Assembly (NCBI GenBank): GCA_021927905.1
Contig: BLLK01000022.1
Location: 1,488,001 to 1,552,000, forward strand
Direction of reading: 5' to 3'
Source: Chaetoceros tenuissimus
Taxonomy: Eukaryota; Bacillariophyta; Thalassiosirophyceae; Chaetocerotales; Chaetocerotaceae
Length of the DNA stretch: 64,000 nucleotides
Made by a program: the position numbers and the translations under genes. The notes under the pieces are model-generated. The model saw only the letters and a list, made by a program, of their open reading frames with translations, made no database searches and had not been told where the DNA came from. Positions within the stretch are counted from its first letter, which is position 1; each line of letters starts with the position of its first letter. Of the stretch, positions 10,131-20,379 are shown piece after piece.

Positions 10131-10929
10131 TGCAGTAATAACTCTCGAACGCATTGTTCGCCTTCTTGATTCATTAGCGAGTTCGTATCTGATCATCAAT
10201 ATTTGCTCATTTGAATTTCAATGATGATATATTCAGGTATTGATAATTATTCGTGTACAAGTACGAGAAAAAAGACTGTGTCAAGTCGAGTAAAGAGGAA
10301 AGTATGCTACACCAAGTTAAGACTTAAAGCTAGATAATAAAAATTGTATCTATCGTGGCTTAGCCGATTATTTTGTTTGATGAAAATGATTGGATGTATA
10401 ATAAAGAAGTCATTTGTGCATATGTATTCTCACAAATCCTAAATAGTACTCATCATATTGCTTGCCAATGCTACGAGTAGGCGTGTTCCATGGTCATATT
10501 ATAATGTTTTCAGAATAACTGAAAGAAGAATGTTTTTCATGAAAATTTTGAATCAAGCGCCATCCCTTGAATAAGCGAGTTATGAATCAACATCGCAAAA
10601 TAGAAATTATAAAGAGAAAACAAAAAATAACCAATTCACCGAGTCTATTTGTCGACGGATGCAAATTTGAACCAAATTGAAACCCCTATCCAACATGGAT
10701 GAAAGAAATACCGTGTAGGAAAGATACCCAGCAAACGAGTATTCACACCAACAAAGAGCACATTGACGATATCCCTTTGATGGTCAAAAATGGCCATAAA
10801 AATGGCGCGTAAGTTTGTTGAAGAAGAATCCAAAATGAAAGACACATCGACGCAAGAACCAAATTCTGGAAGTAAAATTCTTCGCCTTTGCCATCAACAG
10901 CACATAATTCAACATAAACAATAATCAAA
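10131..10929. other. Intergenic region upstream of FCP gene
   Basis: About 800 bp with no supported gene. The last 60 bp before ATG 10930 are rich in A and C with an ATCAAAATG start context, consistent with a strongly expressed photosynthetic gene. I could not assign a specific light-response element. A minus-strand open frame at 10645-10988 overlaps the leader but looks like chance. Confidence 0.45.
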
Positions 10930-11526
10930 ATGAAGACCGCTATCTTTGCTTCTCTTATCGCAGCTGCATCTGCTTTCGCTCCATCCAAGGTTGCTCAGAC
11001 TTCCACTGCTCTTAACGCTTTCGATGCTGAGCTTGGAGTACAGCCACCACTTGGATTCTATGATCCTTTGGGAATGCTCGACAATGCTTCCCAAGCTCAA
11101 TTTGATCGTCTTCGTTACGTAGAGATCAAGCACGGACGTGTTGCTATGCTTGCTTTCCTTGGAAATATTGTAACTCGCGCAGGAGTACGTCTACCAGGAG
11201 ACATTGATTTCTCAGGAACTTCCTTCGAGAGCATCCCAAATGGATGGGCAGCTATTGATGCTATTCCAGATAAGGGACTTCTCCAAATTCTTGCTTTCGT
11301 TGGATGGCTTGAGCTTTTGGTAATGAAGGATGTTACTGGAGGAGAATTCATTGGTGACTTCAGAAACAACTACATTGACTTCGGATGGGACTCATTCTCT
11401 GAGGAGGCAAAGCTTCAAAAGCGTGCTATTGAGTTGAACAATGGAAGAGCTGCTATGTTCGGAATCCTTGGACTTATGGTACACGAACAACTTGGAGGAT
11501 CTATCCCAATTGTTGGAGAAATGTAA
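10930..11526 (+). CDS. Fucoxanthin-chlorophyll a/c-binding light-harvesting protein (FCP, Lhcf-like)
   Basis: 198 aa, the usual FCP length, one exon. Residues 1-17 are a signal peptide followed by AFAPS, the classic diatom bipartite plastid-targeting site; the transit part runs to about LNAFDAE (28-34). The mature protein has three thylakoid helices. Helix 1 carries RYVEIKHGRVAML (62-74) and helix 3 carries RAIELNNGRAAMFG (165-178); in LHC proteins the Glu and Arg of these ExxHxR/ExNxGR motifs form crossed salt bridges and ligate chlorophyll. Helix 2 (about 117-133) carries GWLELLVMKD. The segment GFYDPLGML (42-50) is typical of FCPs. It binds chlorophyll a, c and fucoxanthin in the antenna. 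Lhcf class is my best reading; Lhcr or Lhcx membership would need a phylogeny. Confidence 0.95.
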   Translation: MKTAIFASLIAAASAFAPSKVAQTSTALNAFDAELGVQPPLGFYDPLGMLDNASQAQFDRLRYVEIKHGRVAMLAFLGNIVTRAGVRLPGDIDFSGTSFESIPNGWAAIDAIPDKGLLQILAFVGWLELLVMKDVTGGEFIGDFRNNYIDFGWDSFSEEAKLQKRAIELNNGRAAMFGILGLMVHEQLGGSIPIVGEM

Positions 11527-11613
11527 ATTATTGCATTCATTGTATAGTGTGTAGACTATCTAGACATTTTAAAAAATATATAACATTTATTATAGAATAG
11601 ACAAAGTTTTTTA

Positions 11614-12927
11614 CTACTCCTCCAAACTTGAAGATAGAGCAAGTTGACCACATGCACCATTTGCATCTCTTCCGTTTGTGGTTGACCATCGCACCAACGC
11701 TTTGACTCCTGCCTCTTTTAACTTCTCGTGAAATACAGATATTCTCTCATCAGAAGGGGTTCTATATCCAAAGTCATCGCCTGCAAGCGTAGGATTGTAT
11801 GGGATCAAATTGACATATATACTACCTTTCCTTTTCAAGCAAAACTCTGCAAGTGCATCTACTTCCTCATCGCTATCATTGACGCCATCAATCAGTAGGT
11901 ATTCAAGCATAGATCCTCTTCCACTCTTGAGAGCGTGATAATCCAATGCATCGCCAATATCGTCAATAGGACTTGAAATAGCTGAAGGAATTAACTCCTC
12001 TCGCGAACTTTGAATAGCTGAATGCAATGAAAGTGCCAGGCATACTTGAGGCGCCTCATCTGCCAAAGCTCGTATCTTTTGAGCACTAGCACCTACAGTA
12101 GACAAAGTCACCTGTTTTGCTTTCAATCCAAATAAACATTGATGCGTGATTCCTCTCAAAGACTCATGAACAGCATCATAAGTATCCAGCGGCTCTCCCA
12201 TTCCCATAAACACTACATTGCGTATACTCCCTTCTTTTCCATGAGTAGAGTATTCCTTTTGGACGTATTGATTCAATAAATGAATCTGTTCCAATATTTC
12301 TCCACTAGAAAGCTGCCCCACAAGACCCATTGTACCCGTAGCACAAAAACTACACTTTTTTGCACAGCCGATTTGACTTGATACACACACAGTATACCGT
12401 TTCACGCCATTGGGACGTGTATGTTCAATCAGTACTGATTCCACGAGTTTCCCATTTTGCAATTGTATTACAAATTTTGCACCTCCTTGTGATTTTTCAA
12501 TATGATGAATAGTACACGTATATGTAAATTTTGACAAAAGTGAAGGTATATGCTTCTTTGGAAAATCGAGTGCACGCAATTTGTCTTCGAGAAATATATT
12601 ATTGGCAGTCGAATCTTTTTCATTTGACATAAAAGTCGAAGAAGAGTTCATGACTACCCTGTATATCGTTTTGAGATGATGTTGTTTCAGGCCATTTTCT
12701 TCTCCCCATTTTTCCACAGATGGAAGGTCAAAGAAACTTTGAGGTATACAGCTCTGAGATGAAAGCGACGTGATTTCTACGTCCTCTTTTGGAAGATTTT
12801 CTGCAACAGATGTAGTTTGACTTTTTCTTGGAGCGATCCTCTGACCGGATGTCAATGTCAGCGATGAGCCAACATCTATCAAAGCCAGAAGCAATAAAGC
12901 ATATATTATGATTGCCTTCATGCTCAT
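11614..12927 (-). CDS. rlmN: RlmN-type radical-SAM rRNA/tRNA adenine-C2 methyltransferase, organelle-targeted
   Basis: 437 aa, one exon. The radical-SAM cluster motif is C188-x3-C192-x2-C195 (GCAKKCSFCATG). It is followed by the GEPLxxYD region (MGMGEPLDTYD, about 241-251), the TVG segment that contacts SAM, and LALSLHSA. The catalytic/resolving Cys sits in NGACGQLA (C426), as in RlmN and Cfr. In bacteria RlmN methylates A2503 of 23S rRNA and A37 of some tRNAs. About 60 extra N-terminal residues begin with a hydrophobic signal (MKAIIIYALLLLALIDVGSS) and then a basic Ser/Thr region, so the target is probably plastid ribosomal RNA. The presequence lacks the usual Phe at the cleavage site, so plastid location is likely but not certain. 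Its 3' end faces that of the FCP gene, about 90 bp away. Confidence 0.9.
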   Translation of the reverse strand: MSMKAIIIYALLLLALIDVGSSLTLTSGQRIAPRKSQTTSVAENLPKEDVEITSLSSQSCIPQSFFDLPSVEKWGEENGLKQHHLKTIYRVVMNSSSTFMSNEKDSTANNIFLEDKLRALDFPKKHIPSLLSKFTYTCTIHHIEKSQGGAKFVIQLQNGKLVESVLIEHTRPNGVKRYTVCVSSQIGCAKKCSFCATGTMGLVGQLSSGEILEQIHLLNQYVQKEYSTHGKEGSIRNVVFMGMGEPLDTYDAVHESLRGITHQCLFGLKAKQVTLSTVGASAQKIRALADEAPQVCLALSLHSAIQSSREELIPSAISSPIDDIGDALDYHALKSGRGSMLEYLLIDGVNDSDEEVDALAEFCLKRKGSIYVNLIPYNPTLAGDDFGYRTPSDERISVFHEKLKEAGVKALVRWSTTNGRDANGACGQLALSSSLEE

Positions 12928-13311
12928 ATCTATATTCCTATTGACTCCGTTTTTTGCACTTGACTAATGGTAACATCAATAGATGCATTTTTTTCTTCCA
13001 AAATGATTGGCTACGGAAAAACTTATTTGTAGCTAAACTGAATCCCCATCAAAGGGGGCTAAAAAGAAAAGGAAGCTAAATTCCCTTATTTCTGATGTCA
13101 AAAGCCTCATCTTTGACCTTTTGACACGCAATCTTGGATACTCATGAGTCCAACGTTCGTCAACCCAAGAAGACTTCTTTTTTTCTTTTCTTTTTCATGG
13201 TACCATACTATCGTCTCTATTTATCTACCTTGATACTATCACAACAACTTATACCTCTATTCCTGCTTACCTCCTCATTTTTTGAAAGATATATCTTTAC
13301 ATATTTTAATC
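12928..13311. other. Divergent promoter region
   Basis: This region lies between the rlmN-like gene (minus) and the SDR gene (plus) and must contain both promoters. The right half is pyrimidine-rich. A short plus-strand frame at 13134-13340 overlaps the SDR start in another frame and is not supported. Confidence 0.4.
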
Positions 13312-14289
13312 ATGCCAACTCCTATTCGCTGCGACCCTAAACTCTTCGACAAGGATCTTCAAGGTCAAGTCATCATCGTCACTGGTGCCAATAGTGGATG
13401 TGGACTTGAAACCACTCGTCAACTGTACAAACAGGGTGCAACTGTAATTCTTGCATGTAGGAATGAGCATAAAGCCAAAAATGCCGTGGAAGATGTAAGC
13501 ACAAGCTGTCCAGATTCTAAAGGAAAGCTCGCATATCTTCATCTGGACTTATCAGATCTATCCTCTGTCCGTGCATTTGTAAAAGAGTTCACATCTCAAT
13601 TCAATCGTCTGGATGTTCTCGTAAATAATGCAGGAATCATGGCTTGTCCATATGGCAAGACCAAGGATGGATTTGAGATGCAGTTCGGATGTAATCACCT
13701 TGCTCATTTCCTTTTGTTTCAACTGATGGCACCTATTCTGATCAAAACGGCAGAGGAAACTGGGAAACCATCTAGATTTATATCTCTTTCTTCTTGTGCT
13801 GCGAGTGCTATGATAGGTACAGGATATGCAGCCATTGATTTTGATGATTTGAATAGTGAAGAGAAGAAGTATGATAAGATGACTGCTTACCAGCAATCAA
13901 AGCTATGCAATTATTTGCTAGCTTTTGAGGCAAGTAAGAAGTATGATACTTCGAAACTCATTTCTTCAAGCGTGCATCCAGGTTGGGTCCGTAGTAACTT
14001 GGATCAACACATGGTTCCAACTAATTTCTTTGGAGATATCATCCGTAAACTGTTTCAATTTTCTGGTAACATGATTTCTGCTGAAGATGGTGCACAAACT
14101 ACTTTATTTTGTGTTTTGAATGATGCTGAAGATATGGAAAGTGGTGAATTCTACTCACAGTTTGGAGTTTACAAAGATAAAGAAGCCAAGGCTGGTGGAT
14201 GGCCGTTGAAATTGCCAAATCCTAATGTTACAGATGACACTGCTTCAAAGCTATGGGAAGTTAGTGTGAAGTTGGTGGCTGAATCATGA
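13312..14289 (+). CDS. Short-chain dehydrogenase/reductase (retinol-dehydrogenase/WWOX-like SDR)
   Basis: 325 aa. The cofactor site is TGANSGCG (24-31) followed by ACRN (49-52); the Arg after the second strand suggests NADP(H) use. NNAG lies at 105-108. The catalytic residues are a Ser within SLSSCAAS (about 158-165) and Y193-x3-K197 in TAYQQSKLCN. HPGWVRS (near 234) is the usual post-catalytic loop of the RDH11-14/WWOX/protochlorophyllide-reductase-like SDR group. No signal peptide is present; ATG 13312 gives MPTPIRCDP directly before the fold. A frame with a non-ATG start 30 bp upstream adds nothing conserved. The enzyme should oxidise or reduce a hydroxyl/carbonyl on a lipid-like substrate, which cannot be named from sequence. 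Confidence 0.9.
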   Translation: MPTPIRCDPKLFDKDLQGQVIIVTGANSGCGLETTRQLYKQGATVILACRNEHKAKNAVEDVSTSCPDSKGKLAYLHLDLSDLSSVRAFVKEFTSQFNRLDVLVNNAGIMACPYGKTKDGFEMQFGCNHLAHFLLFQLMAPILIKTAEETGKPSRFISLSSCAASAMIGTGYAAIDFDDLNSEEKKYDKMTAYQQSKLCNYLLAFEASKKYDTSKLISSSVHPGWVRSNLDQHMVPTNFFGDIIRKLFQFSGNMISAEDGAQTTLFCVLNDAEDMESGEFYSQFGVYKDKEAKAGGWPLKLPNPNVTDDTASKLWEVSVKLVAES

Positions 14290-14768
14290 ACACGTTTTCG
14301 AAAAAATACTTTTGTTCGCCTTCGATCTTTGGGCAGTTGATTTATTTTACCATCGTTGAAGTTAAGTTACTGTAGCCAGAGGATCAATACAAATACACAA
14401 ATGGAGTAGCACTTTTTACAATAAATAACAATTATTTTATTTGTATTAATGAAAGTTATTTTCTTGACTAAGAGATTCTAAACCTCACCTTGTTATCCAA
14501 ATAATCTACCACCGTTCTAAGAACGCGAATAGATTATGGAAGAAATATGCTAAATGATGCGGAGTGGACAAAAAGAAAGTATAGAAAGCGTAAGCATACA
14601 GTGAAAGTTTGCTCTTTACAAATGAAATATAATTACTACTCAGCTATGGGTAATGATTATATACTTTAATATACTTTTTTCTTACACAATCATTTGGCTT
14701 CTTGTACGATTTCTGAATAATGTAATGTACAATATATATATATCATGGATTATTGCAATATTCTTTTT
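14290..14768. other. Convergent 3' intergenic region
   Basis: AT-rich sequence between the 3' ends of the SDR and bZIP-like genes, with a short (TA)n run near 14731. No supported ORF or RNA gene. Confidence 0.45.
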
Positions 14769-15839
14769 TTAATTGTAGTAAAAGTAAACTCCTGCACGGA
14801 GATTTCTACCTCTGTTCATCATGTCATCTTTATCTGTTGGGAAGCCAACTTGGTAACTCGAATCTTGAGATCTATGAGCAAGTTGCACTGGATAAGTGTT
14901 CATTGCACATTCATCAAGGTCTCTTTTTGTAGCAATCTTTGGCATGAGAGGTACATAGCTTCTCACAGCTGGTGGAGATTTAAACGTACTTTGCCATGGA
15001 AGATTTGGTAGACAGGCAGACTCGATAATCTTCTTTGGAGATTCAATTTCTCTTGGCAATACTGGTGACTGATGACGAAGAGATAACATGGCTCCTACTG
15101 CATGTAGTTCTTCTTTGTCTACTACAGCTGAAGGCGGAGTAGAAGCTTGCTTATCATCTGATGCTTCAGAAGGAAGTGTGACACTTGGGAGAGGAGGCAT
15201 AGCTGGGAAGGTCATGTTCACATTGGTCGGAGTGACTACATTTGGCAGGGTACTCCCATGACCTTTTCTTGGCGATGTAAACTCATTCGCTATAACTGTC
15301 TGAGGATATGAAGTTAAAATTGTTCCTTTCGTTGGAGTATCTTTTGTAGGTCTGCAATTTTGATGTGTCACGCTTCGCTCGTTGCGATCCTTCTTTGACG
15401 AGGAGGAAGCAGCACCTGCAGAAGCAGGAAACAAAGAAGAGGAAGGAGCACTGGTCTTGGAAACTCTTCCCTGTTTTGTTAAAGGAGCAGTACTGGTCTT
15501 TAGTCTTTTGTTTGCAAGAGGTTTCTGAGACTTCAACTCCAGTTCTTTCAGTTCTAATTCCCTTTGCTTCTTCTTGGCCCTACATCTCCTTTGACGTAAT
15601 CTCGCGGCCTCTCGCTTCCTTCTCAATCTTTCTTCTTGACTAAATTTTGACGCTGGCATAGTATGAGATCTTTGCTGTGGCAGTTGAGTATGAGATAGAG
15701 TACTGTGTTCTGAATTATGAATAAAAGATGCAAGGCAAAGATAGTCACGCTCCACAAGTGTTGTATTTGCAAAGAATAGATTCGTCGATGCACAACTCCG
15801 ACGAATGAATAATGAGAAGGCTGTTTCCTCATTCGTCAA
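14769..15839 (-). CDS. bZIP-like basic-region transcription factor
   Basis: Up to 356 aa. After Met61 (MPASKFSQEERL) comes a dense basic region RRKREAARLRQRRCRAKKKQ (about 73-92), whose AAR..RRCRA.K pattern resembles a bZIP DNA-contact helix. It is followed by a short Leu-spaced helix (RELELKELELKSQKP) that would be only about two heptads of zipper. The rest is low-complexity Ser/Pro/Thr sequence with a conserved-looking C-terminus (LPNLPWQSTFK; YVPLMPKI). The first 60 residues have no obvious motif, so initiation at 15659 is plausible. No classical N-x7-R is present (Ala replaces Asn), so it is bZIP-like rather than canonical. Nuclear DNA binding is inferred. Confidence 0.6.
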   Translation of the reverse strand: MTNEETAFSLFIRRSCASTNLFFANTTLVERDYLCLASFIHNSEHSTLSHTQLPQQRSHTMPASKFSQEERLRRKREAARLRQRRCRAKKKQRELELKELELKSQKPLANKRLKTSTAPLTKQGRVSKTSAPSSSLFPASAGAASSSSKKDRNERSVTHQNCRPTKDTPTKGTILTSYPQTVIANEFTSPRKGHGSTLPNVVTPTNVNMTFPAMPPLPSVTLPSEASDDKQASTPPSAVVDKEELHAVGAMLSLRHQSPVLPREIESPKKIIESACLPNLPWQSTFKSPPAVRSYVPLMPKIATKRDLDECAMNTYPVQLAHRSQDSSYQVGFPTDKDDMMNRGRNLRAGVYFYYN

Positions 15840-16374
15840 GACTCGAAAATGTCTCTATTTTAGACCAAAATGGGACTAACTTGCTTGTGTGAGAGGAAGA
15901 CCTTGCATTCATTTTATGAATGGATTCCTTTGTTCTTTCTTCGTAAGATTCGAAGAAGGCCATATCTTTTTTTTGTTCATGAGGGAATAATAGGAATGAA
16001 GACCTCTCTTTTGTGAACAAGATATGTACTCTCGCTTCGTTATGGATGAAATGGGATGCAGTTCCAGTCGCAGCAGCAGTCCAGAAAAGAGATGTTGGTG
16101 TGTTGCTGGTGTTGCATGTACAGCTGCCATCAGATCTGATTCTTTTTATTTTATAGTGACTATCTGAGTCTCTCTTCTCCTTTCTTCTTTTTTTTTGATT
16201 TAAAGTGTAGGTCGTATGGTATTGTTAGTTTCTATCCATGAAAAGAACTGCAGACTCAATTATATCTTGTACACACAATTCGCGTGGCATACTGATAGAT
16301 AGCCCAGGCTAGCAAGATACAATATATCAAGCATGAAGCTGGGCTATAAAATAAAAATTTTTGCATGCCAAATT
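15840..16374. other. Intergenic, likely 5' region of bZIP-like gene
   Basis: No supported gene. Two minus-strand open frames (15829-16020, 15909-16130) are short and basic without a domain; they lie where a 5' UTR of the bZIP-like gene would be. Pyrimidine-rich tracts occur near 16160-16200. Confidence 0.4.
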
Positions 16375-17455
16375 CTAACTTTCACTTCCATTCCTTTGAG
16401 CATAAACCTTCAAACCTTCTCTCCATTCTCTTTCTCCGAGTCCTCTTGGAGTTCTGACAGTCGCAGGTCCCTTTCCACTATCTTCTTCTTTGCAGTTTCT
16501 TTCCACCATTCCACAGTGATCTCCCCAGTTACAATCATCAAAGAAAAGCATTCTATCATAACGAATACCAGTCTTTTCCCTCAAAAATGGAAAATGAGTC
16601 ATTGATTTATTACTCGACAAAGGTGGCTGCCTTCCAATCTGATTCACATCGACATTGTCCCAATCTCTCATACATACATCCCAAACAGTTACTACGATAG
16701 ATACATGATTCAATTTAGAATTCACAATGAAATGAACTGGTGCATATTTTCCAATGGGCAAAATGATACATCTTCAACTTACCACCTGGAACAACTTCCA
16801 ACATTTTCAGTGCTGCCCGACCGACTTTTTCTATTAAAGAAAAAACGATGAAGGTGAGCATAATAGTTCAAACGCAGGATCTTTTTCAATTTATGTCAAA
16901 TAAGGAGCGAGTCTACAACTCACCAGCAAATGGTGTATCTGCACTGGAAGCCATTGCAATTTTCATTCCGGGATATTTTCCATCATAATGCTCCTGTAAT
17001 GAAATCAATGATCCCTTATGCAGTGAAATTTTATCTCTACCCGACATGACTCCGACAACACCTTCGCCTCGACCATTCAAATCGCCCATAACTGTCGATG
17101 AAGGGAGACTAGACATTTCATACATCTCTTTATCCCATAAACATGCGTCCATATCGTAAACTAGTAATTCAGGATAAGGGGTGGCTGGAGTATCAGGAGA
17201 AGAAGACATGTTGACTAGAGAAGAAGATCCAGAAAGATTTCTTGAATTATGTGGCAATTGTGAAGAACGAAATGAGCTAGTTGCAACAAACGCAGTACGA
17301 ATGAAATTTCTCATTCTTTGAACAAAGTTTCTAGAGATACAAACCGAGGAAACTGTATAATATTCTTGTTCTTTAGAAACATAACATACCACTGAGTTTG
17401 TTGACAGTAAAAGGTAAAAGGTCAATATTTTCTCTACGTACGTCATCGGATACAA
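16375..17455 (-). CDS. MDP-1-like (magnesium-dependent phosphatase 1) HAD-family protein, 3 exons
   Basis: On the minus strand: exon 1 17455-16924; intron 16923-16831 (93 nt, GTGAGT/AATAG); exon 2 16830-16783 (48 nt); intron 16782-16692 (91 nt, GTAAGT/CGTAG); exon 3 16691-16375. The product is about 298 aa. The HAD nucleophile motif is D101-M-D103-A-C-L-W, the MDP-1 variant of DxDxT. Exon 2 reads AEKVGRAALKMLEVVPG, the MDP-1 helix. Exon 3 has TVWD, NQIGRQPPLSSNK, RYDRMLFFDDCNWGDHC (the DD metal site) and a C-terminal basic tail. Splicing is inferred from frame and family continuity. MDP-1 enzymes dephosphorylate protein-Tyr or glycated/sugar substrates. About 95 N-terminal residues precede the domain and may contain an organelle signal; internal Met48 is an alternative start. 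The usual SR..P segment is replaced by MSGRDKI. Confidence 0.8.
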
Positions 17456-17465
17456 ATAACTTCAT

Positions 17466-17990
17466 TTAACGTTTAAATTTATGGTCACAAAATTCAAAAT
17501 GGAGTCTGTTCTTGTTCTGATTGGTTTTGAAATTTCGAATTTTAGTCACCAACCAAAAAGTCTCTTTGTCACTTCATTTCATTCTTTTTGGAAGTGTTCA
17601 CTTGTTAGTCGAAGTTTCAACTGTTGGAAGATGATAATGTTTTTCAGCAGGATAAAAGTAATGAAAAGTCAAGTTAACATCTTCTTTTACTTTAGGAACT
17701 CGGATCCTTGGTTATTCAACCGAACAGCAAATAAAATGGAACTCAGATCCTGATCAATCGATTGAACAGCAAAGTTGAAGGAACTCAGATTCTTGGTTAT
17801 TTAACCGAACAGCAAAGCGGAACTCGTATATGAATTTATAATAAATAATTGAAAAAGTCACGCCATCATACGGATACCTTAAGCACGACCTTTATGAAAC
17901 TAACGCCCACATTAGGAGTCAGTTCAGCTAGTTCATATTAGCCGAAACAATCAATGGAAAAACACTCGATGGAATACTTCAAGTGACCTG
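17466..17990 (+). repeat. Rearranged relic of the EXS-gene locus (related to 40.1-41.0 kb)
   Basis: Three pieces match the EXS locus in the same orientation: AACGTTTAAATTT near 17468 and 40108; the stretch 17828-17925 (AAAAAGTC, GACCTTTATGAA, TTAGGAGTCAGTTCAG) against 40207-40330; and 17938-17985 (AGCCGAAACAATCAATGGAA) against coding sequence at 40916-40963. A shorter related piece lies at 19180-19225. The open frame is not preserved. Inference: a duplicated EXS gene copy that was mostly deleted. Confidence 0.65.
17690..17830. repeat. Minisatellite, about 3 diverged copies of a roughly 48-bp unit
   Basis: The core GGAACTC(A/G)GAT followed by CAACCGAACAGCAAA recurs three times, beginning near 17695, 17742 and 17788, with substitutions and small indels. 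No coding role is evident. Confidence 0.75.
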
Positions 17991-18300
17991 TATATTTTAT
18001 GAACACTGATTTTTGTCAAGAAATGTGGAACTATTGTACCGATCTATTCAATCATATCATTATTTGTGTTACTGATAGGAGGATGCTTCGTAATAAAAAA
18101 ACAGAGCGATTACAACAAATGGTGCCGTCTTGTTGAGTTCTCATCAAATAGACTCTTTCACCAAAAACAGGAAAATAAAAGTAATACGTTGTCTTTTTCA
18201 ATGCAGAAAACACTCTCTATCCTGTGTGTTGCAGTTGGAATCTTCTGCTTTCATTCTATGATGGAACAGACAATTCTTGGACATGAATAATACGAATTTC

Positions 18301-19151
18301 ATTATTAACAGTGGAGTCGCGTAAGAATACCTGATTTTTGTGAGTTTTTGCTGCAAAGTGAAAATGCCAATTTCGCTTCCAATCGACGCGCAATAAAATA
18401 CTAATACCTTTCTAAAAGCTCTTTTTATGCTTGTTTCAAAACTGTAATCAATGAGAGCGCGCAAGCTTTCTGAGTCGAGAAAGTAACCTCTAAAGTAGCT
18501 TACTTCGGTTATCTCACCGTTTGATTGCAACCATATTTCTCTCCATAAAATGAGTTGTCGATTCTGAGAAGTTACAAATATATTCTTGAAGTGTTTGTCT
18601 AAATGAATATGTATTTAGTTTAGCCATAGAATCATAATAATATTGATATCGCAATAGCATTCTCAACCATGTTTTCTTTGATTCTTTATCGTACGTACAG
18701 ACTGTACCAACAATGGCACAATCTCCGTCATTGGTCTGTGAAATCGAGTGAAATTTGAGCCATTTTCGAATCATGAATCGACCATGTCTACTATACCCTC
18801 AAATAGATTATTTTGCAGTCAATCTACAGCTAATGTAAATACACGAATCTTTCGAAAACTATTCAAATGAACAGTATGTAACTTGTTTGAATCGACAACT
18901 CATTTTATGGAGAGAAATATGGTTGCGATTCAACACCAAATATTTGAAAAAGTGACGATCTCGTCTTACGAAAAGCTAAATTTCTCGACTCAGAGAGCTT
19001 GCGCGCTCTCATCGACTGCAGATTTGAAACAAGCGTAAAAAGAGCTTTTAGAAAGGTATTAGTATTTTATTGCGCGTCGATTGGAAGCGAAATTAGATTT
19101 TTCATTTGCAGCACAAAAACGGTATTCTTACGCGACTCCACTGTTAATAAT
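18301..19151. mobile_element. Foldback/MITE-like element with about 280-bp inverted repeats
   Basis: The left arm, beginning ATTATTAACAGTGGAGTCGC at 18301, is the imperfect reverse complement of the right arm ending at 19151. Long blocks match exactly, for example CCATATTTCTCTCCATAAAA (left arm, near 18530) and ACCTTTCTAAAAGCTCTTTT (left arm, near 18408). The arms are about 270-280 bp with roughly 300 bp between them. The arms differ by many substitutions and small indels, so the element is old. No protein is encoded and I see no clear target duplication. It lies just downstream of the sulfotransferase gene. Confidence 0.85.
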
Positions 19152-19242
19152 TAAGAAGTCACGATTGATTCCTTTCACATGACCTTCAATGAACTCTATC
19201 TACCGAAACAGTATGCCGATATTCATACGTCGAAAATACACT

Positions 19243-20379
19243 TTACTTAACCATTTTACATCCACCAACAAGAGGATTTAGATTGTCTTGTTCAGCTTTA
19301 TATCCGCCATCATTGTCATGCTTAACCCTACTTAGACGACAATCTTTATAACCTAACCATTCAATGACATCATTTAAGACACCAACATCATTTATCCACT
19401 CATCCATATCAATAAAGACAGCTCTATTACTACCCATGCCTTGTGCAAAAGACTTTAGAAAATGCTCTTCTTGCTTCACACTATCAAGATGTTCTTCATA
19501 TGTGCGGTTCTGTACCACCCAATGTAGCTTAATTCTCGAATCCAATACTTTTTTTGGATCTCTGTTATTTACAATGTATTTTGCACAAGGGAAATGTTTT
19601 TTGAAGTAGTCAACTGCGTCATCTACTCCCCAGCTTCCTTCCTGAATTCGGATCATCTTAGCACCAATGATTGTATCATCTTCGTGCTGTTCCAATTCAC
19701 GTAGAGTTTGAACATGTGAAAGGTACTCATGACTTGGAGGATTGATTAAAGACAAGATTTTCTGAGATGCGCAAGCAAGGCTTTGCGGCTGGATGATATT
19801 ATGCATCCAAGGTCCTCCCTGTTTTTTTCCTTCATCAAAAAATGTACCGTATCTATGTTTTTTTGCATATAGATTGTGTATCATCTCATATGCTTTGAAT
19901 AGCTCATCGTTGTTTTCACCAGACAATCGTACATTTGGAAGAAGATTGAAAGTTGTCAAGAGAGAAGTGCTTCCTGCCCTTCCAGGAGATAAAATGAATA
20001 GATATCGTTGCTTACAAGGTTGACATAATGGATTATTGTTGCAAATTGCATCAGGGCACCATGAGTCTTTGTAAGGATTGATTGAGTTAAAGAGAGGAAC
20101 TACGTTGGAAGTCATCTCAAATTGAGATGATTCCTCCTTACTTAGGATCGCAATTGCAGTGTGATTGTCTTGTCTCTCCTTATCAATTGGATTGTGATGT
20201 TTGCTGCCTTGAAAAGCTATCAGTAAAATCAAGTAGATGTTCACGATGAAAGAAGAACAGAAAAGTATTTTTTTCAATACATCTTCATACTTCCAAATTG
20301 TAACATTTCTAATTCTGATCTTCGCATTTTCAATATCAATCATATCACCTTTGTCGTTGGAAGCAACTTCTGTGTACAT
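19243..20379 (-). CDS. Golgi type II membrane sulfotransferase-like protein
   Basis: 378 aa. A cytosolic N-terminus of about 35 residues leads into one membrane anchor (about 36-56). A stem follows, with a Cys cluster at about 108-122. The PAPS 5'-phosphosulfate loop is LSPGRAGSTSL (130-140), and YIVNNRDPKKVLDSR (about 268-282) corresponds to the 3'-phosphate-binding block (R..P...S). These two motifs define the P-loop sulfotransferase fold. The segment AKMIRIQEGSWG may be part of acceptor binding. I infer transfer of sulfate from PAPS to a glycan in the Golgi lumen, in keeping with sulfated diatom polysaccharides. Acceptor unknown. ATG 20379 is the first in the frame and gives a sensible cytosolic tail. 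Confidence 0.8.
   Translation of the reverse strand: MYTEVASNDKGDMIDIENAKIRIRNVTIWKYEDVLKKILFCSSFIVNIYLILLIAFQGSKHHNPIDKERQDNHTAIAILSKEESSQFEMTSNVVPLFNSINPYKDSWCPDAICNNNPLCQPCKQRYLFILSPGRAGSTSLLTTFNLLPNVRLSGENNDELFKAYEMIHNLYAKKHRYGTFFDEGKKQGGPWMHNIIQPQSLACASQKILSLINPPSHEYLSHVQTLRELEQHEDDTIIGAKMIRIQEGSWGVDDAVDYFKKHFPCAKYIVNNRDPKKVLDSRIKLHWVVQNRTYEEHLDSVKQEEHFLKSFAQGMGSNRAVFIDMDEWINDVGVLNDVIEWLGYKDCRLSRVKHDNDGGYKAEQDNLNPLVGGCKMVK

Noticed and set aside
18198-18774. Minus-strand frames of 86-110 aa
   Set aside because: They lie inside the left arm of the foldback element and are mirrored, broken, in the right arm; not genes.
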